This document shows positions 16,742 through 25,172 of a DNA stretch of 64,000 nt, one piece after another. Each line of letters begins with the position of its first letter. Positions within the stretch are counted from its first letter, which is position 1. The stretch comes from Novosphingobium kaempferiae. GTDB taxonomy: Bacteria > Pseudomonadota > Alphaproteobacteria > Sphingomonadales > Sphingomonadaceae. Under the pieces are notes generated by a model. It was given only the letters and a program-made list of their open reading frames with translations. It did no database searches and was not told where the DNA came from. The DNA is taken from positions 1,674,001 through 1,738,000 of the forward strand of contig NZ_CP089301.1 in the NCBI RefSeq assembly GCF_021227995.1. Reading direction: 5' to 3'. Both the position numbers and the translations under genes were made by a program.

Positions 16742-19453
16742 TCAGGCCCGTTCGCCGCTGACCTTGGCCGATCCGAACATGCCCATCTTGCACTTTCCGG
16801 AGACCGAGTCGCCGTCAAATGTCAGGTCGTACTTGAGGGTGATCTTCATCGGCTTCTCGACCTTCATCTCGAACTTCAACTGGTTGCCCGAGAGCACCCC
16901 GCCCGCGAAGTCCTGCCGGCCTTCCGGCGCTTCCAGATAGCCGCAGACCGCAGTCCCTTCGCAGTCGAAGTGCGCGACCATCGCCTGCGGCCCCATCGGC
17001 GTCTTGAGCACCATGTTCCAGTCGCCTTCGATGCCGGATGCGCCAACTGGGGCCGCCATCTCCTCCGGAGCGACTTCCTCCACGACCGGCTCGGGCGTCA
17101 CCCCCTCCAGATGCGCTCGCGTACCGGACACGTCGCGCCGCTCGATCACGTCGAGGATGCGCGCCGGGGTGAGCGGCAGCACCAGTTCGTCGATCTCTCC
17201 GAAAGGGCTGAGCGCATCGGCAATGGCGTTCACCAGTGTCGGCGGGCCGATGATGCAGCCCCCCTCGCCCACCCCACGCATCCCGCCGATGGTCTGCGAC
17301 GGCGTGCTGGCGTGCAGGTACTCGAAATCCGGCACGTCGGAGATCGTCGGCATCCTGTAGTCCTTGAACGTCGCCGCCAGCGGATTGCCGCGCGCGTCGT
17401 AAGGCATGTCCTCCAGCAGCACCTGCCCGATGGCCTGCGCCAGCCCGCCCGCGATCTGCCCTTCGACGACGCCGGGGTTGATAACGGTGCCGCAGTCCTC
17501 CGAACTGATCCAGCGCAGGATCTTCACGAAGCCGGTCTCGGCGTCGACTTCCACCATGCAGCAGTGAGCGGCGCTGGTCATCGTCATCGGCGGCGGCTGG
17601 TAACGGAACTGCGCCTCCAGCCCGGTCGCCGCGCCTTCCGGCAGGCGACCGGGCTCCCCGTAGGCGATCTCGGCGACCTCGCGCAGCGAGCGGGACATTT
17701 CCGGCGCGCCCGCGATGTGGACCATGCCGCCTTCGATGACCACGGCATCGACGCTGGCGTTGGAGAGGTGCGCGGCGACCAGCTTCACCTTGTCCGCCAG
17801 CAGTTGCGCCGCCTTCCACGTCGCGCCCCCGGCGATGACGCCCTGACGGCTGCCCGCCGCACCCGGAGAGAACGCGCCGATGGCGCTGTCGCCTTCGTAG
17901 ACCGCCACGTCCTCGTAAGGCACGCCCAATTGCTCCGCGATGACCTGCGCCATCGTCGTCGCGGTGCCGTGGCCCTGCGAATGGGTGGAGAGCATGGCGA
18001 CCACCTTGCCGGTCGGCTCGATGCGCAGATGCACCGTCTCGCCCGTCATCGGCGCCATGGAGCCTGCCGCGCCGGTCGGCTCGATATAGGTGGCGACGCC
18101 GATGCCGAGGTAGCGACCCTGCTTGCGCGCCTCGACCTGCTCGCGCCGGAACGCGGCGAAATCGACATTGGCGACCAGCCTTTCCAGGCACTCGCCGGGC
18201 GTGATGTCCTCCACCGGGATGCCGAGTGTGGAGGTGTGCGGCTGGTCGGTCAGGTAGACGAGGTTGCGGCGGCGCAGTTCGATCGGATCAATGCCGATCC
18301 GGCGCGCGGCCTTGTCCAGCAGCGTCTCGCGCACCAGCGATTCCATCGCCCACGGCCCGCGATAGGCGCCGAGGCCCATCGTGTTCGTGTACCACCCGCG
18401 CGTCACGAAGCCGTAGGCGGGCAGCTTGTAGCAGGGCCACATGAACATGTGGACGGCGATGTTGGCGTCCTCGCCCATGGGCCAGGCACCGTTGTTGCAG
18501 GCATAGTCGCACCACGCCGCCTGCAGCCGCGCCTCGGCATCGAAGCCCACCGTCAGCGTCACGTCCTGATCGCGCGCGTGGCTGGAGGCGGTCAGCGCCT
18601 CGAAGCGATCCTCGATCCACTTGAGCGGACGGCGCAGCAGTTTTGCCGCGGCGATGACCGCCAGTTCCTCCTTCCACGGGATGTTCTTGAGGCCGAAGCC
18701 GCCGCCCACATCCTTCGCGATCACGCGGATCGCCTCCTGCGGCAGCCCGAGCACCAGCGCGATGTAACGCGCGGCAAGGTGCGGGCTCTGGCAGCCGATC
18801 CACACCGTCATCTCGTTCTCTCCTTCCGGAGAGACGGCGCAGGCGCGCGCTTCCATCGGGGACTGGGCGATGCGCTGGTGGCGGATGCGCGTGGTGACGA
18901 CATGGGCGCTGGCATCGAGCACCGGCTGGATCGCGTCGCGCGTGTCCTCGTCGCCCATTTCCGCCGCCACGTTGTCGTCGCGCTCGGGGTGGACGAGCGG
19001 GCCGACTTTCGCATCGGCGATGGTGACGACGGGCTTTTCCTCCTCGATCGCGACTTCGACCAGCGATGCCGCGTCTTCCGCCAGCGCACGGCTCTCGGCG
19101 ACAACCATGGCGATGGGCTCCCCCACGCAGGCGACGCGACCGTCGGCAAGCAGCGTCACCGGGGCCTCCACCGGCGTGAAGAAGAAGGTCTGGAAGTTCA
19201 CCGGAACGGCGCAAAGGTCGGCCTGCGTGTAGATCGCATGGACGCCCGGCATCTCGCGCGCGGCCTTGATGTCGATGGACAGGATTCGCCCGCGCGCCAC
19301 CTGCGACCGGACGTAGGCGACGTGGAGCATCCCCGGCACGCGCACGTCGTCGGTGAACTGGCCCCGCCCGGTGAGCAGGCGCCCGTCCTCCTTGCGCGGG
19401 GTTCTGGCCCCGACATAGCGCGCAGCACCGACGCTCTTCGCGTGAACGTTCAT
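16742..19453 (-). CDS. CO-dehydrogenase-like molybdenum subunit (CoxL family) with fused C-terminal domain
   Basis: A protein of 903 residues, longer than the usual 770-810. The N-terminal domain has YVGARTPRKEDGRLLTGRGQFTDD and LHVAYVRSQVARGRI. The Mo-cofactor domains have QSPMEARACAV, KDVGGGFGLKNIPWKEE, THSQGHGTATTMAQVIAEQLG and the catalytic Glu loop MRGVGEGGCIIGPPTLVNAI. The active-site loop reads GLGAYRGPWAME, matching neither the CO-oxidising form I (AYRCSFR) nor the common form II (AYRGAGR), so CO oxidation is unlikely. Residues about 807-903 are an added beta-rich domain (GDWNMVLKTPMGPQ...GNQLKFEMKV...FDGDSVSGKCKMGMFGSAKVSG). ATG 19453 overlaps the 2Fe-2S stop as ATGA. Substrate is unknown. 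Confidence 0.92.
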   Translation of the reverse strand: MNVHAKSVGAARYVGARTPRKEDGRLLTGRGQFTDDVRVPGMLHVAYVRSQVARGRILSIDIKAAREMPGVHAIYTQADLCAVPVNFQTFFFTPVEAPVTLLADGRVACVGEPIAMVVAESRALAEDAASLVEVAIEEEKPVVTIADAKVGPLVHPERDDNVAAEMGDEDTRDAIQPVLDASAHVVTTRIRHQRIAQSPMEARACAVSPEGENEMTVWIGCQSPHLAARYIALVLGLPQEAIRVIAKDVGGGFGLKNIPWKEELAVIAAAKLLRRPLKWIEDRFEALTASSHARDQDVTLTVGFDAEARLQAAWCDYACNNGAWPMGEDANIAVHMFMWPCYKLPAYGFVTRGWYTNTMGLGAYRGPWAMESLVRETLLDKAARRIGIDPIELRRRNLVYLTDQPHTSTLGIPVEDITPGECLERLVANVDFAAFRREQVEARKQGRYLGIGVATYIEPTGAAGSMAPMTGETVHLRIEPTGKVVAMLSTHSQGHGTATTMAQVIAEQLGVPYEDVAVYEGDSAIGAFSPGAAGSRQGVIAGGATWKAAQLLADKVKLVAAHLSNASVDAVVIEGGMVHIAGAPEMSRSLREVAEIAYGEPGRLPEGAATGLEAQFRYQPPPMTMTSAAHCCMVEVDAETGFVKILRWISSEDCGTVINPGVVEGQIAGGLAQAIGQVLLEDMPYDARGNPLAATFKDYRMPTISDVPDFEYLHASTPSQTIGGMRGVGEGGCIIGPPTLVNAIADALSPFGEIDELVLPLTPARILDVIERRDVSGTRAHLEGVTPEPVVEEVAPEEMAAPVGASGIEGDWNMVLKTPMGPQAMVAHFDCEGTAVCGYLEAPEGRQDFAGGVLSGNQLKFEMKVEKPMKITLKYDLTFDGDSVSGKCKMGMFGSAKVSGERA

Positions 19454-19935
19454 CGCGCCGTCTCCGACAATTGGCGGATCGCGCGGCGGATGCCTTGATA
19501 GCCGGTGCAGCGGCAGATGTGGCCGGACATCGCCCTGGTCAGCGCCTCCTCCATCGCCGCGCCTTCCACGCCCGCATTGTCGCGCGTAACGGTGGCGAGG
19601 GTGATCGCGACGCCCGGCGTGCAGAAACCGCACTGGAGGCCGAAGTTGTCCTTGAGCGCCTGCTGCACCGGATGGAGCGTGCCGTCCGGCGCGGCGAGGC
19701 CCTCCACCGTCGTCACCTCGGCACCGTCCGCCTGCACCGCCAGCATCAGGCACGATCGCATGGCCACCCCATCGACCATGACCGTGCAGGCACCGCAGAC
19801 CCCATGTTCGCAGGCGAGGTGCGTGCCGGTATAGCCCAGCGCGTCGCGCAGGAATTCGCCCAGCCCGGTGCGCGCTTCCACCCTTGCCGAATGGCGCAGG
19901 CCGTTGACGGTGAGGTCGATGCGATGCTCGCTCAT
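19450..19935 (-). CDS. 2Fe-2S subunit of CO-dehydrogenase-like hydroxylase (CoxS family)
   Basis: A protein of 161 residues with the two cluster motifs HLACEHGVCGACTVMVDG and LQCGFCTPGVAI ... HICRCTGYQGI. These relay electrons between the Mo subunit and the FAD subunit. Start and stop are joined to both neighbours by ATGA overlaps (19932-19935 and 19450-19453), so the three enzyme subunits are translationally coupled in the order FAD, 2Fe-2S, Mo. There is no signal peptide, so the enzyme is cytoplasmic. Confidence 0.94.
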   Translation of the reverse strand: MSEHRIDLTVNGLRHSARVEARTGLGEFLRDALGYTGTHLACEHGVCGACTVMVDGVAMRSCLMLAVQADGAEVTTVEGLAAPDGTLHPVQQALKDNFGLQCGFCTPGVAITLATVTRDNAGVEGAAMEEALTRAMSGHICRCTGYQGIRRAIRQLSETAR

Positions 19936-20801
19936 GCCGCGCTCCTGAGGTCCAGCGTCTCGGCCAGAGCACGGGCGAAGATGCGCGCGCCTATGGTGCG
20001 GCGGTATTCCGCGCTGGCGTGATGGTCGTCGAACGGGGCGGTGTCGGCCACCGCGGCGCGTGCCACGGCTTGCGGGTCGATGCGGTCGAGCGCGGTGCCC
20101 AGCAGCGCCGCTTCCGCCTGCCGCGCCCGGATCGGCGTCGCCCCCATGCCGAACCACGCGATCCCGGCCCGCGTCACCGTGCCGCCCTCCAGCACCAGCG
20201 CCCCGACCATGCCGACGAGCGCGAAGTCTCCCGGCCGCTGCGCCACTTCCCGGAACAGGACGAGGTGGCCGTCCGGCCAGTCCGGATAGACGATGCCCGT
20301 CACCAGTTCGTCCGTCTCCAGCACCGTCATGTACGGGCCGAGGTAGAAGGCATCCGCCGCGACCGTGCGGGTGCCGCGCACCGATGCGATCTCGATCCGC
20401 GCGCCCAGCGCCACGGCGGTCGCGGGCATCTCGGCCGCCGGCTCCCCCAGCGCCACGGAACCGCCGATGGTCCCGCGGTTGCGCGTCTGGTAATGCCCGA
20501 CATGGCCGAGCGCGGTGACGAAGGCAGGCAGATGCCGCGCCAGCGTTGCGTCCTTCAGCGCATCCGCCTGCCGCGTCGCCGGACCGATCCGGGTGCCGCC
20601 CTCGACCTGCGAGACACCTTTCAGATCGGCGATGCCGTTGATGTCGACGAGAATGAACGGCTGGCTCATCCGCAGGTTCAGCAGCGGCATCAGCGTCTGC
20701 CCGCCCGCGATGATCGTCGCGCCGCCGCCCGCTTCGGCAAGGGTGCGGCACGCCTCCTCGATGCCGGAGGGGCGCACATAATCGAACGGCGCGGGCTTCA
20801 C
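19932..20801 (-). CDS. FAD-binding subunit of CO-dehydrogenase-like hydroxylase (CoxM family)
   Basis: A protein of 289 residues. The FAD-binding motifs are ATIIAGGQTLMPLLNLRMSQP and TRNRGTIGGSVALGEPAAEMPA, both diagnostic for this family, with a C-terminal domain ending EYRRTIGARIFARAL. It passes electrons from the 2Fe-2S clusters to a quinone or other acceptor. Start is GTG 20801, which shares GTGA with the stop of the CoxG-like gene. The upstream open frame to 20948 is a shadow of that gene. Confidence 0.93.
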   Translation of the reverse strand: MKPAPFDYVRPSGIEEACRTLAEAGGGATIIAGGQTLMPLLNLRMSQPFILVDINGIADLKGVSQVEGGTRIGPATRQADALKDATLARHLPAFVTALGHVGHYQTRNRGTIGGSVALGEPAAEMPATAVALGARIEIASVRGTRTVAADAFYLGPYMTVLETDELVTGIVYPDWPDGHLVLFREVAQRPGDFALVGMVGALVLEGGTVTRAGIAWFGMGATPIRARQAEAALLGTALDRIDPQAVARAAVADTAPFDDHHASAEYRRTIGARIFARALAETLDLRSAA

Positions 20802-21487
20802 GAGCCGATCCCCCGATGGCCCGCTTCGTAGGCGGCAGCGGCGGTGACGACCAGCAGGATCGGCACGACCAGCATCGCCGTGGTTCCCACCGACGCCAGC
20901 ATGTACCCGGCGACGAGCGCCAGCACCACGGCCGATACCCAGCCCCACAGCATCACCGGCCCCGCCTGAACCGGCGCGGCGGCCATGATCGGCGGCACAG
21001 AGGCAGCCGCAGTGGCCGTCGTGGCGGTAGATGGCGCCGGCGCACTTCCGCCGACGACTTCCCCGAACCTGCCGAAGAACTTGCCCGCAAGGTTCTTCGC
21101 GGTCGCATCGATGATCGGCCCGCCCAGTTGCGCCATGCGCCCCCCGACTTCCGCGTCCACCTCGTAGGCGACCAGCGTGCCGCCGCCCTCCACGTCGGAC
21201 AGGCGCACCTTTGCCCCACCCTTGGCCGAACCCGCGATGCCGCCGTTGCCCGATCCGGTGATCGTATAGCCGTTCGGCGCGTCGAGATCGGACAGCTGGA
21301 CATTGCCCTTGAACCGCGCGCCGATGGGTCCGATCTTCACTTCCGCCACGGCTAGGAAACCGTCGTCCCCTTCCCGCTCAAGGCTCTGGCAGCCGGGAAT
21401 GCACTGGGCCAGCACCGCGGGATCGTTGAGCGCCTCCCAGACCTTCGGCCTCGGCGCGGCGATGCGCTGCTCGCCCGTCATCTGCAT
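20798..21487 (-). CDS. CoxG-like SRPBCC protein with C-terminal membrane anchor
   Basis: A protein of 229 residues. Residues 1-145 are the SRPBCC lipid-binding fold (GEQRIAAPRPKVWEALNDPAVLAQCIPGCQSLE, KIGPIGARFKGNVQL, EVGGRMAQLGGPIIDATAKNLAGKFF), the CoxG pattern. An Ala/Pro-rich linker follows, then one or two membrane segments (VMLWGWVSAVVLALVAGYML and TAMLVVPILLVVTAAAAY). CoxG proteins hold the enzyme at the membrane and, in mycobacteria, have been shown to deliver quinone. First gene of the operon; the divergent SMP-30 gene starts 169 bases away. Confidence 0.9.
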   Translation of the reverse strand: MQMTGEQRIAAPRPKVWEALNDPAVLAQCIPGCQSLEREGDDGFLAVAEVKIGPIGARFKGNVQLSDLDAPNGYTITGSGNGGIAGSAKGGAKVRLSDVEGGGTLVAYEVDAEVGGRMAQLGGPIIDATAKNLAGKFFGRFGEVVGGSAPAPSTATTATAAASVPPIMAAAPVQAGPVMLWGWVSAVVLALVAGYMLASVGTTAMLVVPILLVVTAAAAYEAGHRGIGS

Positions 21488-21656
21488 TGCGGTGTCTCCC
21501 AGCCTTTCGTTTCAAGGATTGAACGCCGGGACAGTCCGCGATGCAAGTATTTATGAGCGACTATGGATCTTATGTTCCGCCCGATACCGCCCCGGCGTTG
21601 CCCTTCCCCTCGCCCAGACGCGCCGGACTGCTAGCGTGCGCGCCAAGGAGAGGAAC

Positions 21657-22541
21657 ATGCTGGAGTACGAGACGCTGGCGAGCGGGGTGTACCTTGAGGG
21701 CCTCGCGGTCGATCACGCGCGCGACGTCATCTGGTACAGCGACGTCTTGGGCGGCGGGGTCCATGGCGTCCTGCCCGACGGCGCCCCAGTGGCCGTGCTC
21801 GATCCCGAACGCATGTGGACCGGCGGCATCCTCATCAACGAAGACGGCGCGGTGCTCTCCAGCGGTCAGGGCGGAGTGCGCTGGAACCGCCCGGACACCG
21901 GCACGTCGGGCTGGCTGATCGACACGCTCGACGGCGAGCCGGTCAACGGCATCAACGAGATGTGGCCCGATGGCGAAGGCGGCATGTTCTTCGGCACTCT
22001 CGACATCGAGCACGTCATCGCCGCGAAACCGGCGCGGCCCACGGCGATCTGGCGGCTGACCCGCGATGGCCGCACGATCCGCCTGGCCGACGGACTACGT
22101 TTCACCAACGGGCTTGGCTACAACCCCCGCCTCGCGCAGTTCTACTGCTCCGAGACATTCGGGCAGGGACTGGCGTGGAGCGTCACGCCCGACCTCACGC
22201 TGACCGACCGCCGCGTCCTGCTCGACCGCAACGATTGCGACGGCCTTGCCATCGACACCGAGGATGCGATCTGGATTCCCGGCGTCTATTCGCCCGGCAT
22301 CATCCACCGCGTGACGCCGGACGGCGTGGAACTACCACCCCTGCCCACCCCGCCGGGCGCGACGACGCAAGTGCGCTTCGGCGGCGCGGACGGGCGCGAC
22401 ATCTACATCACCCTCGTTCCCGCCGATGCCGGGGAGAGCCTGCGCACCGGGCGGCCGCTCTCGGGCACCTCGACTCTCCAGCGCGGCCGCTCGCCGGTGC
22501 CCGGAGTGAAGATCGCGCCGACGCGGTTCGACCTTACATGA
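21657..22541 (+). CDS. SMP-30/gluconolactonase family lactonase
   Basis: A protein of 294 residues forming the six-bladed calcium-dependent beta-propeller of lactonases: LASGVYLEGLAVDHARDVIWYSDV, VNGINEMWPDGEGGMFFGTLD, GLRFTNGLGYNPRLAQFYCSETF and NDCDGLAIDTEDAIWIPG. The metal ligands expected (Glu in LEGLAVD, Asn in TNG, Asp in CDGLAID) are present. ATG 21657 has AAGGAGAGG just upstream; the frame extends further 5' but without support. It hydrolyses a sugar or aromatic lactone. It is the first gene of a plus-strand operon with an SDR and a SnoaL protein. Confidence 0.9.
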   Translation: MLEYETLASGVYLEGLAVDHARDVIWYSDVLGGGVHGVLPDGAPVAVLDPERMWTGGILINEDGAVLSSGQGGVRWNRPDTGTSGWLIDTLDGEPVNGINEMWPDGEGGMFFGTLDIEHVIAAKPARPTAIWRLTRDGRTIRLADGLRFTNGLGYNPRLAQFYCSETFGQGLAWSVTPDLTLTDRRVLLDRNDCDGLAIDTEDAIWIPGVYSPGIIHRVTPDGVELPPLPTPPGATTQVRFGGADGRDIYITLVPADAGESLRTGRPLSGTSTLQRGRSPVPGVKIAPTRFDLT

Positions 22542-22564
22542 CAATCGAAGAGCATGGAGAAAGC

Positions 22565-23374
22565 ATGACCACCGGAACCGTCGTCATCACCGGAGCCGCT
22601 GGCGGCATGGGCCGCCCCGCCGCCCACCGCTTCGCCGCGCAGGGCAGGGCGCTGCTGCTGTGCGACCTCGACGCCGCACGGCTTGAGGCGCTGGCAGAGG
22701 AACTGCGCCCCGCAGCCGGAACCGTGACGGTGCTCGCCGCCGACATCGCCGCGCCGGACTTTGCCGAGCAGGCCATTGCCGCGCTGGACGGAGCGGGGAT
22801 CGGCGCCCTGATCCATACGGCGGGCCTCTCGCCCACGATGAGCGACGGCGCGCGCATATTCGCGGTGAACTATGACGCGACCGAGCGGCTCGTCGCCGGG
22901 CTCCTGCCGCACTTTACCGAGGGCGGCTGCGCGGTGCTGATCTCGTCCGTCTCGGCCTACATGCTCGGCGATCCGGCCCTGCTGGCCTCGATCCGCGACT
23001 TCGTGACCACCGGCTCGCGCGACGGTATCGCCGGGTACATGGACCATCCGGGCATGGCCTATGCCATCTCCAAGCGGGCGGTCATCGGTATCGTCGAGCG
23101 CGACGCCCCGGCCTTCGGTGCGAAGGGACTGCGCATCGCCTCGATCGCGCCGGGCTTCATCGACACCCCGATGGGCCGTGCCGAAGCGGAGGCGAATGAG
23201 CAGCTGCGCGGCCTGATCGGCATGGTCCCGCAGCGCCGCATGGGCCACGGCGATGAGATCGCCTCCGTCGCCGAATTCCTGTGCTCGCCCGACGCGTCCT
23301 ATGTCAGCGGGGTGGATATCCGGGTCGACGGCGGGATCATCGGCCTCCTCAACGCGAAAGGCAGCGGGCAGTGA
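22565..23374 (+). CDS. Short-chain dehydrogenase/reductase
   Basis: A protein of 269 residues: Rossmann nucleotide site VVITGAAGGMGRPAA, Asp in LLLCDLDAARL (NAD preference), ISSVSAYM with the catalytic Ser, and YAISKRA with the Tyr-x3-Lys pair. IAPGFIDTPMG and SGVDIRVDGG follow. An insertion of about 20 residues between the Ser and Tyr (GDPALLASIRDFVTTGSRDG) is of the type seen in steroid and terpene alcohol dehydrogenases. ATG 22565 has GGAGAAAG upstream; an ATG at 22538 overlapping the lactonase stop is the alternative. Substrate is unknown. Confidence 0.92.
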   Translation: MTTGTVVITGAAGGMGRPAAHRFAAQGRALLLCDLDAARLEALAEELRPAAGTVTVLAADIAAPDFAEQAIAALDGAGIGALIHTAGLSPTMSDGARIFAVNYDATERLVAGLLPHFTEGGCAVLISSVSAYMLGDPALLASIRDFVTTGSRDGIAGYMDHPGMAYAISKRAVIGIVERDAPAFGAKGLRIASIAPGFIDTPMGRAEAEANEQLRGLIGMVPQRRMGHGDEIASVAEFLCSPDASYVSGVDIRVDGGIIGLLNAKGSGQ

Positions 23375-23913
23375 GCGACCTTGCAGCCACCGTGGCATAC
23401 CTGAAGGACCGCCAGGACATCCTCGACTGTATCGTGCGCGAATGCCGCGCGCGGGATCGGCAGGATGCGGAGCAGATCGCCTCGTGCTGGTGGGAGGACG
23501 GCGTGGACGAACACGGCGCGGTCGTGACCTTCGCGCCCGACTATCCCCATCGCGCCAACGCCGGGCACCGCGCCGCCTTCCAGGCCACCAGCCACAACAT
23601 CACCAACCACTTGTGCGACATCGACGGCGACACCGCCAATTGCGAGACTTACGTGGTCGGCGGGCTGTTCTGGAAGGATTCCGGCCACACCTCCATCGCG
23701 TTCGGCCGCTACCTCGACCGGCTGGAGAAACGGGGCGGCGAATGGCGCATTGCCGTGCGCCGCTGCACCATCGAGATGACGGCGGACGCCGATCCGAACT
23801 GGGTCTTCTCTGATGCGGTGAAGGGCTTCCTCAAGCACCAGTGGAGCCGGGAGGATCCGTCCTACGAGCGACCGATTACGTGGAAGCCGAAGGAGGAAGG
23901 GGTGCGGTGGTAA
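23371..23913 (+). CDS. SnoaL/NTF2-like protein, third copy
   Basis: A protein of 180 residues with the same SnoaL_4 pattern as the pair at 3.2-4.4 kb: LKDRQDILDCIVRECRARDRQD, SCWWEDGVDEHGAV, HNITNHLCDIDGDTANCETYV, and FGRYLDRLEKRGGEWRIAVRRCTIEM. It is more distant from them than they are from each other. GTG 23371 overlaps the SDR stop by 4 bases (GTGA), so it belongs to the lactonase-SDR operon. It probably works on the same catabolic intermediate. Confidence 0.87.
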   Translation: MSDLAATVAYLKDRQDILDCIVRECRARDRQDAEQIASCWWEDGVDEHGAVVTFAPDYPHRANAGHRAAFQATSHNITNHLCDIDGDTANCETYVVGGLFWKDSGHTSIAFGRYLDRLEKRGGEWRIAVRRCTIEMTADADPNWVFSDAVKGFLKHQWSREDPSYERPITWKPKEEGVRW

Positions 23914-23929
23914 AGCGCACCCTGCCGCC

Positions 23930-24008
23930 GGGGCTTCGACAAGCTCAGCCTGAGCGGCCTTTGGCGGTATTCTCTCAAATCCGCTCAGGCTGAGCTTGTC
24001 GAAGCCCC
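23930..24008. repeat. Dispersed inverted repeat, family A, copy 1 (bidirectional terminator position)
   Basis: Two perfect 28-base inverted arms at 23930-23957 and 23981-24008, separated by 23 bases. The core of each arm is TTCGACAAGCTCAGCCTGAG, which itself contains the near-palindrome GCTCAGCCTGAGC. It lies between two convergent genes and can form a long hairpin in either transcript, so it may end both. A second copy with covarying bases is at 31559-31645. Confidence 0.9.
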
Positions 24009-24380
24009 CGGGCCATCAGCCAGCGATCTTGGTTCCGACTCCCGCTCCACCACCGTAGCGATGCGAAAGGACGCGCGGTCGAACAGGTTCGCCTCGTCCG
24101 CGACGATTTCGTCCGGCATCAGGCTGGTGGTGATGTAGCCAAGCGTGGCGCGCCAGACCTTTTCGTCATCGAACCACAGTTCGGTGATGACGTCCGGCCC
24201 ATCGGTGAAAGCGCCGGTCTCCGGGTGCGGCTGCGGATCGATGTAGCGCCGGATATAGCGGCTCACCCCTCGCGAGTATTTCTCCGCCAGCGGCGCATGG
24301 CGCGTCTCGTAATAGTCGCGGAACGCCTCGACCGAGATGTCCGGCCGCCGCTTCATGAACAGCAGGATCTTGTACGCCAT
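23985..24380 (-). CDS. EthD-domain protein
   Basis: A protein of 131 residues of the dimeric ferredoxin-like EthD type: AYKILLFMKRRPDISVEAFRDYYETRHAPLAEKYS and ITELWFDDEKVWRATLGYI. EthD relatives are small proteins associated with ether, aromatic or polyketide metabolism. ATG 24380 has GGGGGAGG upstream. The last residues (ASTSSA) and the stop codon are encoded by an arm of the inverted repeat at 23930-24008, so the repeat seems to have inserted at the 3' end of the gene and reshaped its C-terminus. Confidence 0.85.
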   Translation of the reverse strand: MAYKILLFMKRRPDISVEAFRDYYETRHAPLAEKYSRGVSRYIRRYIDPQPHPETGAFTDGPDVITELWFDDEKVWRATLGYITTSLMPDEIVADEANLFDRASFRIATVVERESEPRSLADGPGASTSSA

Positions 24381-24456
24381 CGCCGCCTCCCCCTCTTGTC
24401 GGGACGAGAGGTAGCACGGCGACCGAGGCGACACCCGCCGCCGGGGCGATCAGACC

Positions 24457-25167
24457 CTACTCCTTGTCGAGGTACTTCACTTCGAGGAACCGCCCGCGCG
24501 TGGCGAGCGCATCGACGTCGTTGCGGGACAAGTCCTCGCTCATTGCCTCGATCTGGTCGGCGATGACGCACAGGCCATCGACCAGCTGCTCGGACGGCGA
24601 CGTGCCGCCCGCGCCCTGCTTGCCGCGAAGCTGCGCCGGGATACGGGTATAGCTGTTGACCATCTCGGGCAGGTGCTCGGTCAACAACTTGCGGACCTCG
24701 CGCGCAGCGGGGCCGCGCTCGTCCAGCATGGCCAGTTGCGGGGCAAGCTGTTCGAGGCGCACGCCGATCATGTCCACCGCATCGACCGCCGCGTTGGGCA
24801 GCGCCTTGCGCTTGCCTTCCAGCCACAGCTCGGTCGAACCGGCCAGCTCCGGCAGGCTGGCGGCGTTGAGGTCTTCGACATGCGTGCGCGGCGTCGCCGG
24901 GTAGATCGAGAGCACGGTGAACACCGCGACGCCCAGCAGGAACGTCAGCAGCGTCGCGGTGAAGGACACCCCGCCCAGCGCCAGCGCCGCCACCAGCCCG
25001 GCGATGTAGATGCCCGCCATGGCAAGGAACGCCCGGCGCAGGCGGCGCATGCGAAAGCGCCACTGCTCCTTGCGGGCATTGTAGATGCGCGCGGCGCGCT
25101 GACGCCGGGCGGCGCGCACGATGTCCTGCGAGACGCGCTGGGAGTTCTTGGCTGGAACCTGGGCCAT
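24457..25167 (-). CDS. XpaC-like membrane protein, partner of TelA
   Basis: A protein of 236 residues. It has a basic N-terminus (RAARRQRAARIYNARKEQWRFRMRRLRR), two membrane segments (about residues 47-66 and 70-88) and a helical cytoplasmic C-terminal part (ELWLEGKRKALPNAAVDAVDMIGVRLEQL, KLLTEHLPEMVNSYTRIP). XpaC-type proteins are encoded beside TelA in many bacteria; the pair is linked to tellurite and cell-envelope stress resistance but the mechanism is not known. It begins five bases after the telA stop. Confidence 0.8.
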   Translation of the reverse strand: MAQVPAKNSQRVSQDIVRAARRQRAARIYNARKEQWRFRMRRLRRAFLAMAGIYIAGLVAALALGGVSFTATLLTFLLGVAVFTVLSIYPATPRTHVEDLNAASLPELAGSTELWLEGKRKALPNAAVDAVDMIGVRLEQLAPQLAMLDERGPAAREVRKLLTEHLPEMVNSYTRIPAQLRGKQGAGGTSPSEQLVDGLCVIADQIEAMSEDLSRNDVDALATRGRFLEVKYLDKE

Positions 25168-25172
25168 GTCGC

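Noticed and set aside
16970..19498. A 2.5-kb plus-strand open frame opposite the CoxL-like gene
   Set aside because: Antisense shadow: His/Arg/Asp-rich translation without domains, while the minus frame matches the Mo subunit throughout.
16742..21487. True aerobic CO dehydrogenase
   Set aside because: The active-site loop lacks the AYRCSFR Cys that binds copper, and no coxDEF genes are present.
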